Below, in pieces: positions 1 to 8,248 of a DNA stretch of 64,000 bases. The stretch is from positions 3,061,350 to 3,125,349 of the forward strand of contig FO203512.1 in the NCBI GenBank assembly GCA_000967895.1, written 5' to 3'. The notes below the pieces were generated by a model, which was not told the DNA's origin, ran no database searches, and was given only the letters and a program-made list of their open reading frames with translations. The first letter of the stretch is position 1. Every line of letters begins with the position of its first letter. The stretch is from Oleispira antarctica RB-8 (lineage in GTDB: Bacteria; Pseudomonadota; Gammaproteobacteria; Pseudomonadales; Oceanobacteraceae). The translations under genes and the position numbers were made by a program.

Positions 1-318
1 CGCACTCTTGGTTTTTTGCCCAGGCAAGCCTGTTTTATTTACGGTGGTAACTGGCTCGCATCACCTTGTTTTCCTGAGGGCAGTAAACGTGCACATTTTT
101 TTGGCCATTCAAGTAATCAAGAAATGTATGAACTTAAAGATGATCATAAGGTAAAAATGGATGATTTTTTGTTCTTTCGACCTTCTCAAAGTGAGGCTGT
201 ATTTTTACAATTTGGTAAAATCGCAATCTATGAGAAGGGTAAAATTATTGGTTGGTGGCCCATTTTTCATGCAGAAGAACCGACGAATGAAGAAAAAAAT
301 AATGAGGAACTTGCATGA
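1..318 (+). CDS. D-threonine aldolase-like PLP enzyme (DSD1 family), C-terminal part
   Basis: Open from the first base, so the 5' part lies outside the window; about 105 codons are seen. The visible tail has a YGGNW segment, then PSQSEAVFLQFG and a WWPIF ending. This matches the C-terminal metal-binding beta domain of DSD1/D-threonine aldolase-like enzymes as I remember them; that family is fold-type III PLP-dependent and acts on D-hydroxy-amino acids. The PLP lysine lies upstream and cannot be checked. The stop codon overlaps the start of the DUF819 gene in an ATGA, so the two are probably translationally coupled. Family assignment rests on recall of short motifs; substrate unknown. Confidence 0.6.
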   Translation, partial: RTLGFLPRQACFIYGGNWLASPCFPEGSKRAHFFGHSSNQEMYELKDDHKVKMDDFLFFRPSQSEAVFLQFGKIAIYEKGKIIGWWPIFHAEEPTNEEKNNEELA

Positions 319-1493
319 TACTTACTCTTGCCTACCTACTAGTTCCCGCTATTATTGTTATTGCCTGTCAGAAATTTTCTTGGCTCGATAAAGCCGGAGT
401 CGTTGTTTTATCCTTTGGCTTAGGTATCGCCATTGCTGCGGGCCTAGATCTAACACTTTTATTCAATGCCGACACGATTACTGCAGTACAAAAAGATGTT
501 TCCGAAATCACCATTGCTATCGCACTACCTTTATTGCTTTTTTCAATTAATGTGAAAAATGCTTTAAACATGGCGGGGGATACCATGAAAGGAATGGCTC
601 TGGCCTTACTATCAGTGATCGTGATAAGCATTATAGGCGCGATTATTTTTGCCGATCAGGTTGCCGATGTATGGCAAGTTGCAGGTATGTCAGTTGGAGC
701 ATACACAGGTGGTGGCCCCAATATGGCGGCCATTAAAACAGCCATTGATGCCAAAGAATCTATCTTTGTCACTATGGTGACTTACGATATTTTATTTTCT
801 GCTATTTATTTATTGTTTGTTATGACATTAGGCCAGCGATTATTTGGTTTATTTCTGCGTAAATACGAACCTAAGAATGAAGCCGGAGAAATAGATTATG
901 CGGGTATGGAACACCTTTCAGATGAAACGGCTAACGGCTATAAAAAACTTACTCAAGTAAAACTGCTACCGCAAACGGTAGCGGCGTTATTAAGCTCAGG
1001 GGTTGTTGTAGGCCTTGCATTATTTATTGCAAGCCTAGTACCTGAAACGTATAAATCAACGACAACAATTATTGGAATTACCAGCCTTGGCTTAATGGCC
1101 TCTTTTATTCCAAGGGTTCGTAACTTGGCAAACAGTTTTCAATTAGGAATGTATTTGATTTTGGTTTTCTGCTTCACAATGGGCACCATGACAGATACTC
1201 ACATTTTTACTAATATCGACTTAAGCCTTGCGAGTTATATCAGTTTTATTTTGCTTGGATCTCTGGTTATGCAAGCGTTACTTTGTAAGTTGTTTAACAT
1301 AGATACCGATACTTTTTTAATCACATCTTCAGCAGCCATTATGTCAGTGCCTTTTATTCCGGTAATCGCAGGCGCATTGAAAAATCGTGAAATTTTATTG
1401 CCAGGTTTTGCCGTTGCAATCATTGGTTATGCGATAGGTAATTATTTAGGCATCATTGTCGCAAATGTAAGCCGAGCATTAGTCGGTGCTTAA
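315..1493 (+). CDS. DUF819 family integral membrane protein
   Basis: A 392-residue, very hydrophobic protein with about ten to twelve predicted membrane segments. The glycine-rich stretch SVGAYTGGGPNMAA near residue 128 is typical of DUF819 (YjcL-like) proteins, and the length is normal for the family. A soluble loop of about 50 residues (near 180-230) splits the protein into two halves, as in many two-repeat transporters. Its ATG overlaps the stop of the upstream PLP enzyme and its stop is 2 bp before the SDR gene, so all three form one operon. The context suggests transport of an amino acid or derivative handled by the PLP enzyme. That is inference; the substrate is unknown. Confidence 0.8.
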   Translation: MILTLAYLLVPAIIVIACQKFSWLDKAGVVVLSFGLGIAIAAGLDLTLLFNADTITAVQKDVSEITIAIALPLLLFSINVKNALNMAGDTMKGMALALLSVIVISIIGAIIFADQVADVWQVAGMSVGAYTGGGPNMAAIKTAIDAKESIFVTMVTYDILFSAIYLLFVMTLGQRLFGLFLRKYEPKNEAGEIDYAGMEHLSDETANGYKKLTQVKLLPQTVAALLSSGVVVGLALFIASLVPETYKSTTTIIGITSLGLMASFIPRVRNLANSFQLGMYLILVFCFTMGTMTDTHIFTNIDLSLASYISFILLGSLVMQALLCKLFNIDTDTFLITSSAAIMSVPFIPVIAGALKNREILLPGFAVAIIGYAIGNYLGIIVANVSRALVGA

Positions 1494-1495
1494 AT

Positions 1496-2095
1496 ATGAT
1501 TACACACAAAACCATTCTAATTGCCGGAGCATCATCCGGCATTGGCCGCCAAGTAGCGCTATTATTAAGCCATCATAATAACCGCATAATTATTAGTGAT
1601 GGGCCTGCTTTTAATATGAGTACCGCAACGGTTGCCGACATCAATAATAATACTCAGTTAAATTATGGTACTCAGGTTAATTTTTTAGTGCCGTTGATTG
1701 CTCAAATGAAGCAACAAGGTTATGGCGTAATCGCTCATACTAATTCTCTGGCAGGATTTTTAGGCTTACCGATGCAAGGTCCTTACTCTGCAGCGAAAGC
1801 AGCAGGACGAATCTTAATGGACAGCTGTCGAATCGAATTGAAACCTTTCGGCCTTAAGTTTGTTTCTATTTACCCAGGCTTTGTTGCAACAGAAAGAGTA
1901 CAAGGTGATGGCATTCCATCACCTTTCACTATTAGTGAGATCAATGCCGCTAAGCATATTATTCGAGCCTTAGAGACAGAAAAAGCAGACTATTTTTTCC
2001 CCTTTATGACTGCGAGCTTAATTCGATTAGCAAGGATTTTACCAAAATCATTTGTGAGTAAACTACTGGCTAAATCTGTGCCTGCGGATTATTAA
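1496..2095 (+). CDS. Short-chain dehydrogenase/reductase lacking the central Rossmann segment
   Basis: A 199-residue SDR-like protein. The N-terminal cofactor motif GASSGIG is at residues 11-17. The catalytic triad is recognisable as Ser84, Tyr97 and Lys101 (YSAAK). Classical SDRs carry the serine near 138 and the tyrosine near 151, so about 50 residues are missing between beta-strand 2 and helix alpha-4. The missing part includes the NNAG motif, the following strand and the usual adenine-binding acidic residue. The C-terminal part (PGFVATE, then a hydrophobic tail) looks ordinary. It starts 2 bp after the DUF819 stop. It may be a stable shortened variant or an inactive product of an in-frame deletion. 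Confidence 0.75.
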   Translation: MITHKTILIAGASSGIGRQVALLLSHHNNRIIISDGPAFNMSTATVADINNNTQLNYGTQVNFLVPLIAQMKQQGYGVIAHTNSLAGFLGLPMQGPYSAAKAAGRILMDSCRIELKPFGLKFVSIYPGFVATERVQGDGIPSPFTISEINAAKHIIRALETEKADYFFPFMTASLIRLARILPKSFVSKLLAKSVPADY

Positions 2096-2113
2096 TATTT
2101 TTTAGATGCCTAT

Positions 2114-2151
2114 AAAAAAACCCGCAATCGATAAACTCGATTGCGGGTTTT
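2114..2151. terminator. Bidirectional rho-independent terminator
   Basis: A perfect 10-bp stem (CCCGCAATCG pairing with CGATTGCGGG) with a 7-nt loop, preceded by a run of A and followed by TTTT. It lies between the converging SDR and thiolase genes and can serve both. Confidence 0.9.
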
Positions 2152-2218
2152 AATGCATCGGTGAGAATGCGCGACTTATTGATATAAGCTTCTTTTTTAA
2201 TTTACTTCTTAGCGTCTT

Positions 2219-3505
2219 CTATTTAGCTTCTAAGATGGCAACAACACCTTGGCCACCTGCTGCACAGATTGAGATTAGACCACGGCCTGATCCTTTCTCT
2301 TCTAGCATTTTAGCTAAAGATGAAACCAAACGACCACCGGTTGCTGCGAATGGGTGTCCTGTCGCGATAGAAGAGCCATTAACGTTCAGCTTGCTGCGAT
2401 CAATAGATCCCATAGCGCCATCACGACCTAATTTTTCTTTACAGAACGTCTCGTCTTCCCATGCTTTTAGTGTTGAGGCAACAACACCAGCAAACGCTTC
2501 ATGAATTTCGTAGAAGTCGAAATCTTGCAAGGTTAAACCGGCACGATCTAACATACTTGATACGGCATAAGCAGGCGCCATTAATAGGCCTTCTGCATCT
2601 TTGCCTACGAAATCAACCGCGGCTGTTTCGTAGAAAGAAAGATAAGCACGCACAGGTAAGTTATTTTCTTTTGCCCATTCTTCTGAGGCTAATAGTACAC
2701 AAGAAGCACCATCGGTTAACGCCGAAGAGTTTGCTGCAGTTAACGTCCCCTTACCCGACTTTTTATCGAACGCTGGCTTTAATGACGCCATTTTATCTAA
2801 GTTAGGTTCACGTGCTAGATTATCTTTCTCTAGCCCTTGGAAAGGTGTCACCAAGTCATCAAAGAAACCACGATCATAAGCGGCTAAAAGATTTTTATGG
2901 CTGTTAAAAGCTATTTCGTCTTGCTCTTCCCGTGTAATGCCCCACTCTTTTACCGTAATTTCAGTATGCTCACCCATCGACATATTCGTGCGTGGCTCAC
3001 CGTTACGAGGTGTTAAAGGCGCTAGATGTCTAGGGCGAATTTTAGACAGTAACTTCAAACGCTGACCTGTCGTTTTCGCGCGATTAACATCTAATAGAAT
3101 TTTACGTAAACCTTCAGAAACACCAATTGGTGCATCAGATGTTGTATCTGACCCCCCCGCGATGCCACAATCGATATGGCCTAACGCGATTTTATTAGCA
3201 ACCTGCATACACGCTTGTAAACCCGTACCACAGGCTTGCTGAATATCTGTTGCAGGCGTCATTGGGCTCAATGCCGTGCTCAAAGTACACTCGCGCGCAA
3301 GGTTGAAGTCACGGCTGTGTTTAATCACTGAACCAGCAACGACTTCACCGATTTTTTTACCTTGCAAATCATAACGATTGATCAAGCCATTCAATGCTGC
3401 GGTTAGCATGTCTTGGTTAGACGCGTAAGAATACGTGGAATTCGAACGTGCGAAAGGGATGCGATTACCGCCAATGATGGCTACTCGACGAATTTGCTGA
3501 GTCAT
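2219..3505 (-). CDS. Acetyl-CoA C-acyltransferase (thiolase, FadI-like)
   Basis: A 428-residue thiolase. The acylated cysteine is Cys92 in QQACGTG, the C-terminal catalytic pair is His384 (TGHPFAATG) and Cys414 (ICAAGGQG), and the EIHEAFAG box is at 333-340. All catalytic elements are present and the length is normal for the longer FadI-type thiolases. It catalyses thiolytic cleavage of 3-ketoacyl-CoA or the reverse condensation of acetyl-CoA. The start is an ATG preceded by TAGGAA about 7 nt upstream. It is transcribed away from the two-domain FabG gene; that pairing is, from memory, common in marine gammaproteobacteria and points to beta-oxidation or polyhydroxyalkanoate-linked metabolism. 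Chain-length preference cannot be read from the sequence. Confidence 0.9.
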   Translation of the reverse strand: MTQQIRRVAIIGGNRIPFARSNSTYSYASNQDMLTAALNGLINRYDLQGKKIGEVVAGSVIKHSRDFNLARECTLSTALSPMTPATDIQQACGTGLQACMQVANKIALGHIDCGIAGGSDTTSDAPIGVSEGLRKILLDVNRAKTTGQRLKLLSKIRPRHLAPLTPRNGEPRTNMSMGEHTEITVKEWGITREEQDEIAFNSHKNLLAAYDRGFFDDLVTPFQGLEKDNLAREPNLDKMASLKPAFDKKSGKGTLTAANSSALTDGASCVLLASEEWAKENNLPVRAYLSFYETAAVDFVGKDAEGLLMAPAYAVSSMLDRAGLTLQDFDFYEIHEAFAGVVASTLKAWEDETFCKEKLGRDGAMGSIDRSKLNVNGSSIATGHPFAATGGRLVSSLAKMLEEKGSGRGLISICAAGGQGVVAILEAK

Positions 3506-3840
3506 GTTGTATTCCTATTAAACCGGGCTATTAAACTGGCTATTAAATTGGGCTATCTAATACTGGGCTGGAGCCTAGATGTACAGGCTTCGCCACCACT
3601 AATAATACTTTAAGAGCTTGAGTCTACCTGTTCAATGCATTCCCGCATTGGCTGAAGTGACGCTATTCGCATTCAAGCGGTCAATTAATTGTTGTAGGAT
3701 AGCTGCTCTAATCCAACTACTTTGGCAGTAATGTATCCAGCGGTTTTTGCTCGATGCGGTCTAATGACTGCCAACCTCACAGATTAGTGAGTACACACAA
3801 ACCCTATACAGCACATATTTAAAGAGTGGGAAGCGATATC
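3506..3840. other. Divergent promoter region, thiolase / FabG
   Basis: A 335-bp gap between two divergent genes, with no credible reading frame. It must hold both promoters. The thiolase-proximal end carries four tandem A/T-start, GGGCT-end units (3517-3569, listed separately). I could not pick convincing -35/-10 pairs for either side. The short GTG-started extension of the FabG frame at 3826 lies in its last bases and is judged non-coding. Confidence 0.5.
3517..3569. repeat. Four imperfect tandem repeats of about 13 bp
   Basis: Consecutive units ATTAAACCGGGCT (3517-3529), ATTAAACTGGCT (3530-3541), ATTAAATTGGGCT (3542-3554) and ATCTAATACTGGGCT (3555-3569). The period is 12-15 bp, close to one helical turn. 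The array sits within 65 bp upstream of the thiolase start codon, so it lies in the 5' leader or promoter. It could be a multi-site operator or simple slippage. Confidence 0.7.
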
Positions 3841-5259
3841 ATGGGCAATTTTTACGAAAGCATGTTGAATTCAGGCATGGGCCGCAAAGTATTAAGCACC
3901 GTTGGTCTACCAACACCAATTGAACTGAACCGTTATAGCGCCAGCCAAGCAACCTTTTTAGAAGGTAATGTTTTAGTAGGCACCTCCAAAAATGGCGAAT
4001 TGATTTCAGATATCGTGCGTAATTTAGGTGACTCTGACGCGAATATCTTTTTTCCCTCAGCCGCAATCACTGCCAACGAAATTGTTAAAGCAGGCGCTGA
4101 TCATTCAGTAAAAGTGACTCAAGTTGAATGCGCAAAAGGCATGGCAGAAAAATTCAACGTGGTTATTTTTGATGCCTCTGGCATTGAAGACGGCGAAGGT
4201 TTAACGCAACTCTATACTTTCTTTAACCCAATCATGCGCAGCCTAACGTCTAACGCACGGGTTATCGTATTGGGTCGCCCACACATGAAAGCTAAAAATG
4301 GTGAGAAAGCCGCGGCAATGCGTGCCCTTGAAGGCTTCACTCGCTCTGTTTCAAAAGAAATTGGCAAAAAGAGCTCTACGTCTCAAGTTGCTTATATTGA
4401 AGAAGGCGCAGAGAAGCAAATGGATTCAACGATTCGCTTCTTAGCGTCAGCTAAATCAGCCTACGTTGCTGGCCAAGTGGTTCATGTTCGTAAATCTAAT
4501 GCCGTTCAGTATCCAAATTGGCATAAGCCTTTGGCAGGAAAAGTTGCACTAGTGACCGGCGCTTCACGCGGTATTGGTGAATCTATCGCACGTACATTGT
4601 CTCGTGATGGCGCCATTGTATTAGGTTTAGACATTCCACCCGCAGAAGCCGACCTTAACAAAGTAATGAACGAGATTGGCGGTGAGTCTCTTTTAGCGGA
4701 TATCTCGTCAAAAGAAGCCCCAGCAAAAATTGCAGCCAAATTAAAAGAAATGGGCGGCGCTGATATCGTGGTTCATAACGCAGGCATCACTCGTGATAAA
4801 ACGTTAGCAAACATGCCTCAACATTGGTGGGATATGACAATTGCGATCAACCTATCAGCAGAAGAGCACATCAATAACGAATTACTTGCCACACAGACGA
4901 TGAATGCTGGCGGCAGCATCATTTGCGTATCGTCTATGAACGGTATTGCAGGGCAAATGGGCCAGACTAACTATGCAGCGTCTAAAGCCGGTGTGATTGG
5001 TTATGTTCAGTACATGGCAGACGAGCTTGCAGAAAAGCAAATTACGATTAATGCCGTTGCTCCTGGCTTCATCGAAACCGCTATGACCGATGCTATTCCT
5101 TTCATGACTCGTGAAGTGGGTCGTCGTTTAAACTCATTATCTCAAGGCGGCAAGCCTGTCGATGTTGCTGAAACCATCGCATTCTTCGCCAACCCAGCGT
5201 CTAACGGCGTTACTGGCAACGTTGTGCGTGTTTGTGGTCAGTCATTGGTCGGTGCTTAA
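3841..5259 (+). CDS. Two-domain 3-oxoacyl-ACP reductase (high-molecular-weight FabG, FabG4-like)
   Basis: A 472-residue reductase made of an N-terminal degenerate Rossmann domain (about 1-215) and a C-terminal catalytic SDR domain (about 225-472). The second domain has TGASRGIG from about 239, the serine region near 364, Tyr378 and Lys382 (YAASK). This two-domain layout is that of the FabG4/HMwFabG group, which reduces 3-ketoacyl-CoA or ACP substrates. The frame can be extended to a GTG at 3826, but ATG at 3841 has a purine-rich GGGAAG 7-8 nt upstream and is preferred. It is divergent from the thiolase, which uses the same class of substrate, so the two may act in one short pathway. Confidence 0.9.
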   Translation: MGNFYESMLNSGMGRKVLSTVGLPTPIELNRYSASQATFLEGNVLVGTSKNGELISDIVRNLGDSDANIFFPSAAITANEIVKAGADHSVKVTQVECAKGMAEKFNVVIFDASGIEDGEGLTQLYTFFNPIMRSLTSNARVIVLGRPHMKAKNGEKAAAMRALEGFTRSVSKEIGKKSSTSQVAYIEEGAEKQMDSTIRFLASAKSAYVAGQVVHVRKSNAVQYPNWHKPLAGKVALVTGASRGIGESIARTLSRDGAIVLGLDIPPAEADLNKVMNEIGGESLLADISSKEAPAKIAAKLKEMGGADIVVHNAGITRDKTLANMPQHWWDMTIAINLSAEEHINNELLATQTMNAGGSIICVSSMNGIAGQMGQTNYAASKAGVIGYVQYMADELAEKQITINAVAPGFIETAMTDAIPFMTREVGRRLNSLSQGGKPVDVAETIAFFANPASNGVTGNVVRVCGQSLVGA

Positions 5260-5299
5260 TTAATCGACTGGTAATTAATGCCATTATTCGATGAAACTA

Positions 5300-5332
5300 A
5301 AGCTCAATGAATGATTTCATTGGGCTTTTTTT
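5300..5332 (+). terminator. Rho-independent terminator after fabG-like gene
   Basis: Stem AGCTCAATGA (5301-5310) pairs with TCATTGGGCT (5317-5326) with one G-T pair and a 6-nt loop, followed directly by a run of T to 5332. Confidence 0.85.
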
Positions 5333-5416
5333 ATGCATTTTTCATGTAATTTCTGCAATTTATAAATTCTGACCTAAACTCTAAAGATTCTTTTATTATT
5401 GATTTTGAGTACTTCC

Positions 5417-6409
5417 ATGCATAACAAACCTATGCAAAAAATCTGCGGTCATTTTAATTTTAAAGCCGCTTTTTTAAAAATACTGCTTATATTACTTCCT
5501 ATGTCTTTTTGCTCGCTTAGCTACAGCCAAACATTAAGGGTGGGCACAACGCTATGGCCAGGTTATGAGCCGCTTTATCTAGCAGAAGAAATCAATGCTT
5601 ATAAACAAAAGATCCGCATGATTCACTACTCCTCAACCAGTGAAGTATTGCGAGCGTTCAGAAATAATACGTTAGAAGCAGCCGCCTTAACCCTTGATGA
5701 GGTTGTACTGTTGGCAGAATCTGATATCCCCATCGATATCATCTTAATTCTAGATATATCAGAAGGTGCTGATGTTATTATGGGTCGTCCTGAATTAAAA
5801 AACATACAAGGGTTGGTCGGTGCAAGAGTCGCAGTCGAGAGTACTGCCGCTGGTGCTTATACGCTGAGTCGCGCACTGGAAATACACAATATTGATATCA
5901 ATAAAGTCTCATTAGTGAACGCTGAAAACAGTACTCATAAAGAGGCTTATATGAATAATATGGCTGATGCCGTGGTTACCTATGAACCTGTTCGAACGCA
6001 GTTACTGAATGAAGGCGCCATTGAACTCTTTAACTCAAAAGAAATTCCAGGGGAAATCGTTGATGTCTTAGTCGTTCATAAAAAAACACTAAAGACTCAT
6101 CGCAAAGCGCTCTATGATATAACGCAAGGTTGGTTTAAAGCATTGCAGCAATTAAAAAATGAGCCTGACGATTCTTATGCATTTATTGCTTCACGCATGA
6201 AAATTTCCAAGCAAGGCGTTAAAGAAAGCTATTTTGGTTTGACCCTACCCTCACTTGAAAAAAATAGAATGTTATTGTCTGGTTCCCCAGCACCGCTAAC
6301 ACAAACACTGCATCGCTTAACCCAACACATGATAGATAATGGTTTGATCGATTCTAAAAACTCTGATAGCTCTGCCAACGCTACGCTAAACCCTTCCTTT
6401 CTTCCTTAG
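5417..6409 (+). CDS. Periplasmic NMT1/SsuA-like substrate-binding protein
   Basis: About 330 residues with a signal peptide: a basic start, the hydrophobic run LKILLILLPMSF, and a likely cut after SLSYS. The mature protein begins with a beta-strand and TLWPGYEPLYLA, typical of the NrtA/SsuA/ThiY group of periplasmic binding proteins. No ABC permease or ATPase lies nearby. Instead the gene ends 8 bp before a membrane diguanylate cyclase, so it may serve as a sensor rather than for uptake. The frame opens with TTG at 5399, but ATG at 5417 is the first good start; neither has a strong ribosome-binding site. The tail after about residue 310 is low-complexity and serine/asparagine-rich. Confidence 0.8.
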   Translation: MHNKPMQKICGHFNFKAAFLKILLILLPMSFCSLSYSQTLRVGTTLWPGYEPLYLAEEINAYKQKIRMIHYSSTSEVLRAFRNNTLEAAALTLDEVVLLAESDIPIDIILILDISEGADVIMGRPELKNIQGLVGARVAVESTAAGAYTLSRALEIHNIDINKVSLVNAENSTHKEAYMNNMADAVVTYEPVRTQLLNEGAIELFNSKEIPGEIVDVLVVHKKTLKTHRKALYDITQGWFKALQQLKNEPDDSYAFIASRMKISKQGVKESYFGLTLPSLEKNRMLLSGSPAPLTQTLHRLTQHMIDNGLIDSKNSDSSANATLNPSFLP

Positions 6410-6417
6410 CAGATACT

Positions 6418-8145
6418 ATGTCTCTTAGAGCCTTAATTCCCACACTATTAGTCATATTCTCCCTACTGGTCACTTTAATAGGCTATTGGGCGATACGCAC
6501 TGATTTGACAGAAGCGATCGATAAAGAATCTTTGCAATATATGAATATTGAATTGAGTAAATTCCAATCTTTATATGAACCCCTGCTTGCCAAAAAAGAT
6601 ATGAGAGCGATTAAATCGCTGCAATCATCCAAAGCATACGAGCTTGATAATAAAGCCATGATAGTCGTCGCTGAAAATGGCATCGTAGCGGCATCGAATA
6701 ATCAACAAGATTTACTCAATCATTGGCAAGCCAGCAAGACCGACATTCAAGCTGATCTGGTAGAGAAGACCATTAAATCAAATCGTATTCATACTCAATT
6801 TTCTCCAGATAGGAATCTATTAAATGGTTATATTAATCTATGTGTTAGAGATTTATCAAAAGGCTTAAGAAACTTTTCTTGTGGTTTTTTATATTACCAA
6901 TTGGATGTAGATTTAAGACAGAAGCAAGCTCGCACTTGGCTTATAAAACAATCTGTTTATATTGCAATAGGCAGTGCCTTGGTGGGTTTGTTATTAATGC
7001 TTATTTTACATTTTTGGGTGACAGGTCGAGTCTTAAAAATACAAGCCACACTGGATTTATGGTCAAAAGGCGATCGAGATGTACAAATTAAATTTAACGG
7101 TAATGATGAGCTGAATCATATTGGCAACGTTATTAATGACTTAGTCAAACAGTTTGCCAGCGACGAGCAATCTCTTATTTTTAATCAACAAGTCAATGAC
7201 GCTATAATACAAAGTGCAAACTACACTATTATCACTACCGATACCCAAGGCATCATCACCAGCTTTAATTCATGTGCAGAAAGGCTTTTAGGTTACAAAA
7301 GAAGTGAACTAATTAATAAAAAATCTCCGGCTATCATTCACGATGTAGAAGAGATAGTTTCACATAATAAAAAGTTATCGATTGAGCTAGGCGTCTCTAT
7401 TGATATCGGCTTCGAAACGTTTGTTATTAAAGCGAGAAACGGTCAAACAGATGAAAATAACTGGACCTACATTCATAAAAATGGCGATAGAATTCCCGTA
7501 AGACTATCTATCACTGCTTTGTATGATGCACACGGTAATATCAACGGTTTTCTAGGCATTGCTTATAATATAACAGAACAACTAAAAGCCGAGGAGCAAC
7601 TAGAGCAGCTGGCTTATTTCGATCCGTTAACCAAGCTCCCTAATAGGATGTTGTATAGCGATCGTCTAAATCAAGCGATTGCTTTTGCAAAACGGAATGA
7701 ATCACAATTTTCTATTTTCTTTTTGGATTTAGATAAATTTAAATTCGTTAACGATAATTATGGCCATGAAGTCGGTGATAAATTATTAGTTAAAGTGGCT
7801 GAGATTCTCACGCACTGTGTGCGTAAGTCCGATACAGTTGCACGCTTGGGAGGAGATGAGTTCACGGTCATATTACCCAATATGAACAACCATTATGATC
7901 CCATTGCCATAGGACTCATTGCTGAAAAAATCATCCACCAGATTAGCCAAGATATCATTATCGATGGTCACCTAATCCAGATAGGTGCAAGCATAGGCAT
8001 TGCTATTTATCCTACACACGGTACTGATGTTTCTCGCTTGAATAAGCGTGCAGATATCGCCATGTACCAAGCAAAAGACCACGGCAGAGGTCGCTATGTC
8101 TTTTACGATCCTGATGCTGATATCACCTTGTCCAGTTCTGACTGA
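6418..8145 (+). CDS. Membrane diguanylate cyclase (periplasmic sensor-HAMP-PAS-GGDEF)
   Basis: 575 residues. Membrane segment 1 is at about 7-28, a periplasmic sensor of about 150 residues follows, then membrane segment 2 at about 180-200 and a HAMP-like linker (about 200-250). A PAS domain (about 260-390) and a GGDEF domain (about 400-565) complete it. The catalytic GGDEF is exact at 478-482. The inhibitory site RKSD lies five residues before it, so product inhibition by cyclic-di-GMP is expected. There is no EAL domain. It synthesises cyclic-di-GMP. The gene is 8 bp after the binding-protein gene, so the periplasmic domain may read that protein's ligand state. That link is inference. Confidence 0.92.
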   Translation: MSLRALIPTLLVIFSLLVTLIGYWAIRTDLTEAIDKESLQYMNIELSKFQSLYEPLLAKKDMRAIKSLQSSKAYELDNKAMIVVAENGIVAASNNQQDLLNHWQASKTDIQADLVEKTIKSNRIHTQFSPDRNLLNGYINLCVRDLSKGLRNFSCGFLYYQLDVDLRQKQARTWLIKQSVYIAIGSALVGLLLMLILHFWVTGRVLKIQATLDLWSKGDRDVQIKFNGNDELNHIGNVINDLVKQFASDEQSLIFNQQVNDAIIQSANYTIITTDTQGIITSFNSCAERLLGYKRSELINKKSPAIIHDVEEIVSHNKKLSIELGVSIDIGFETFVIKARNGQTDENNWTYIHKNGDRIPVRLSITALYDAHGNINGFLGIAYNITEQLKAEEQLEQLAYFDPLTKLPNRMLYSDRLNQAIAFAKRNESQFSIFFLDLDKFKFVNDNYGHEVGDKLLVKVAEILTHCVRKSDTVARLGGDEFTVILPNMNNHYDPIAIGLIAEKIIHQISQDIIIDGHLIQIGASIGIAIYPTHGTDVSRLNKRADIAMYQAKDHGRGRYVFYDPDADITLSSSD

Positions 8146-8248
8146 TCTCTGTCTGCTTAGAACAGGATTTCATAATCAATTTAATTAAAACTAGATGCTC
8201 AATAGCCAGTATCTACGGCTATCAAAACTAATTATGACATGAGCCAAT

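Noticed and set aside
3826-3840. GTG start five codons before the FabG ATG
   Set aside because: The ATG at 3841 has the better spaced GGGAAG and matches the family's start.
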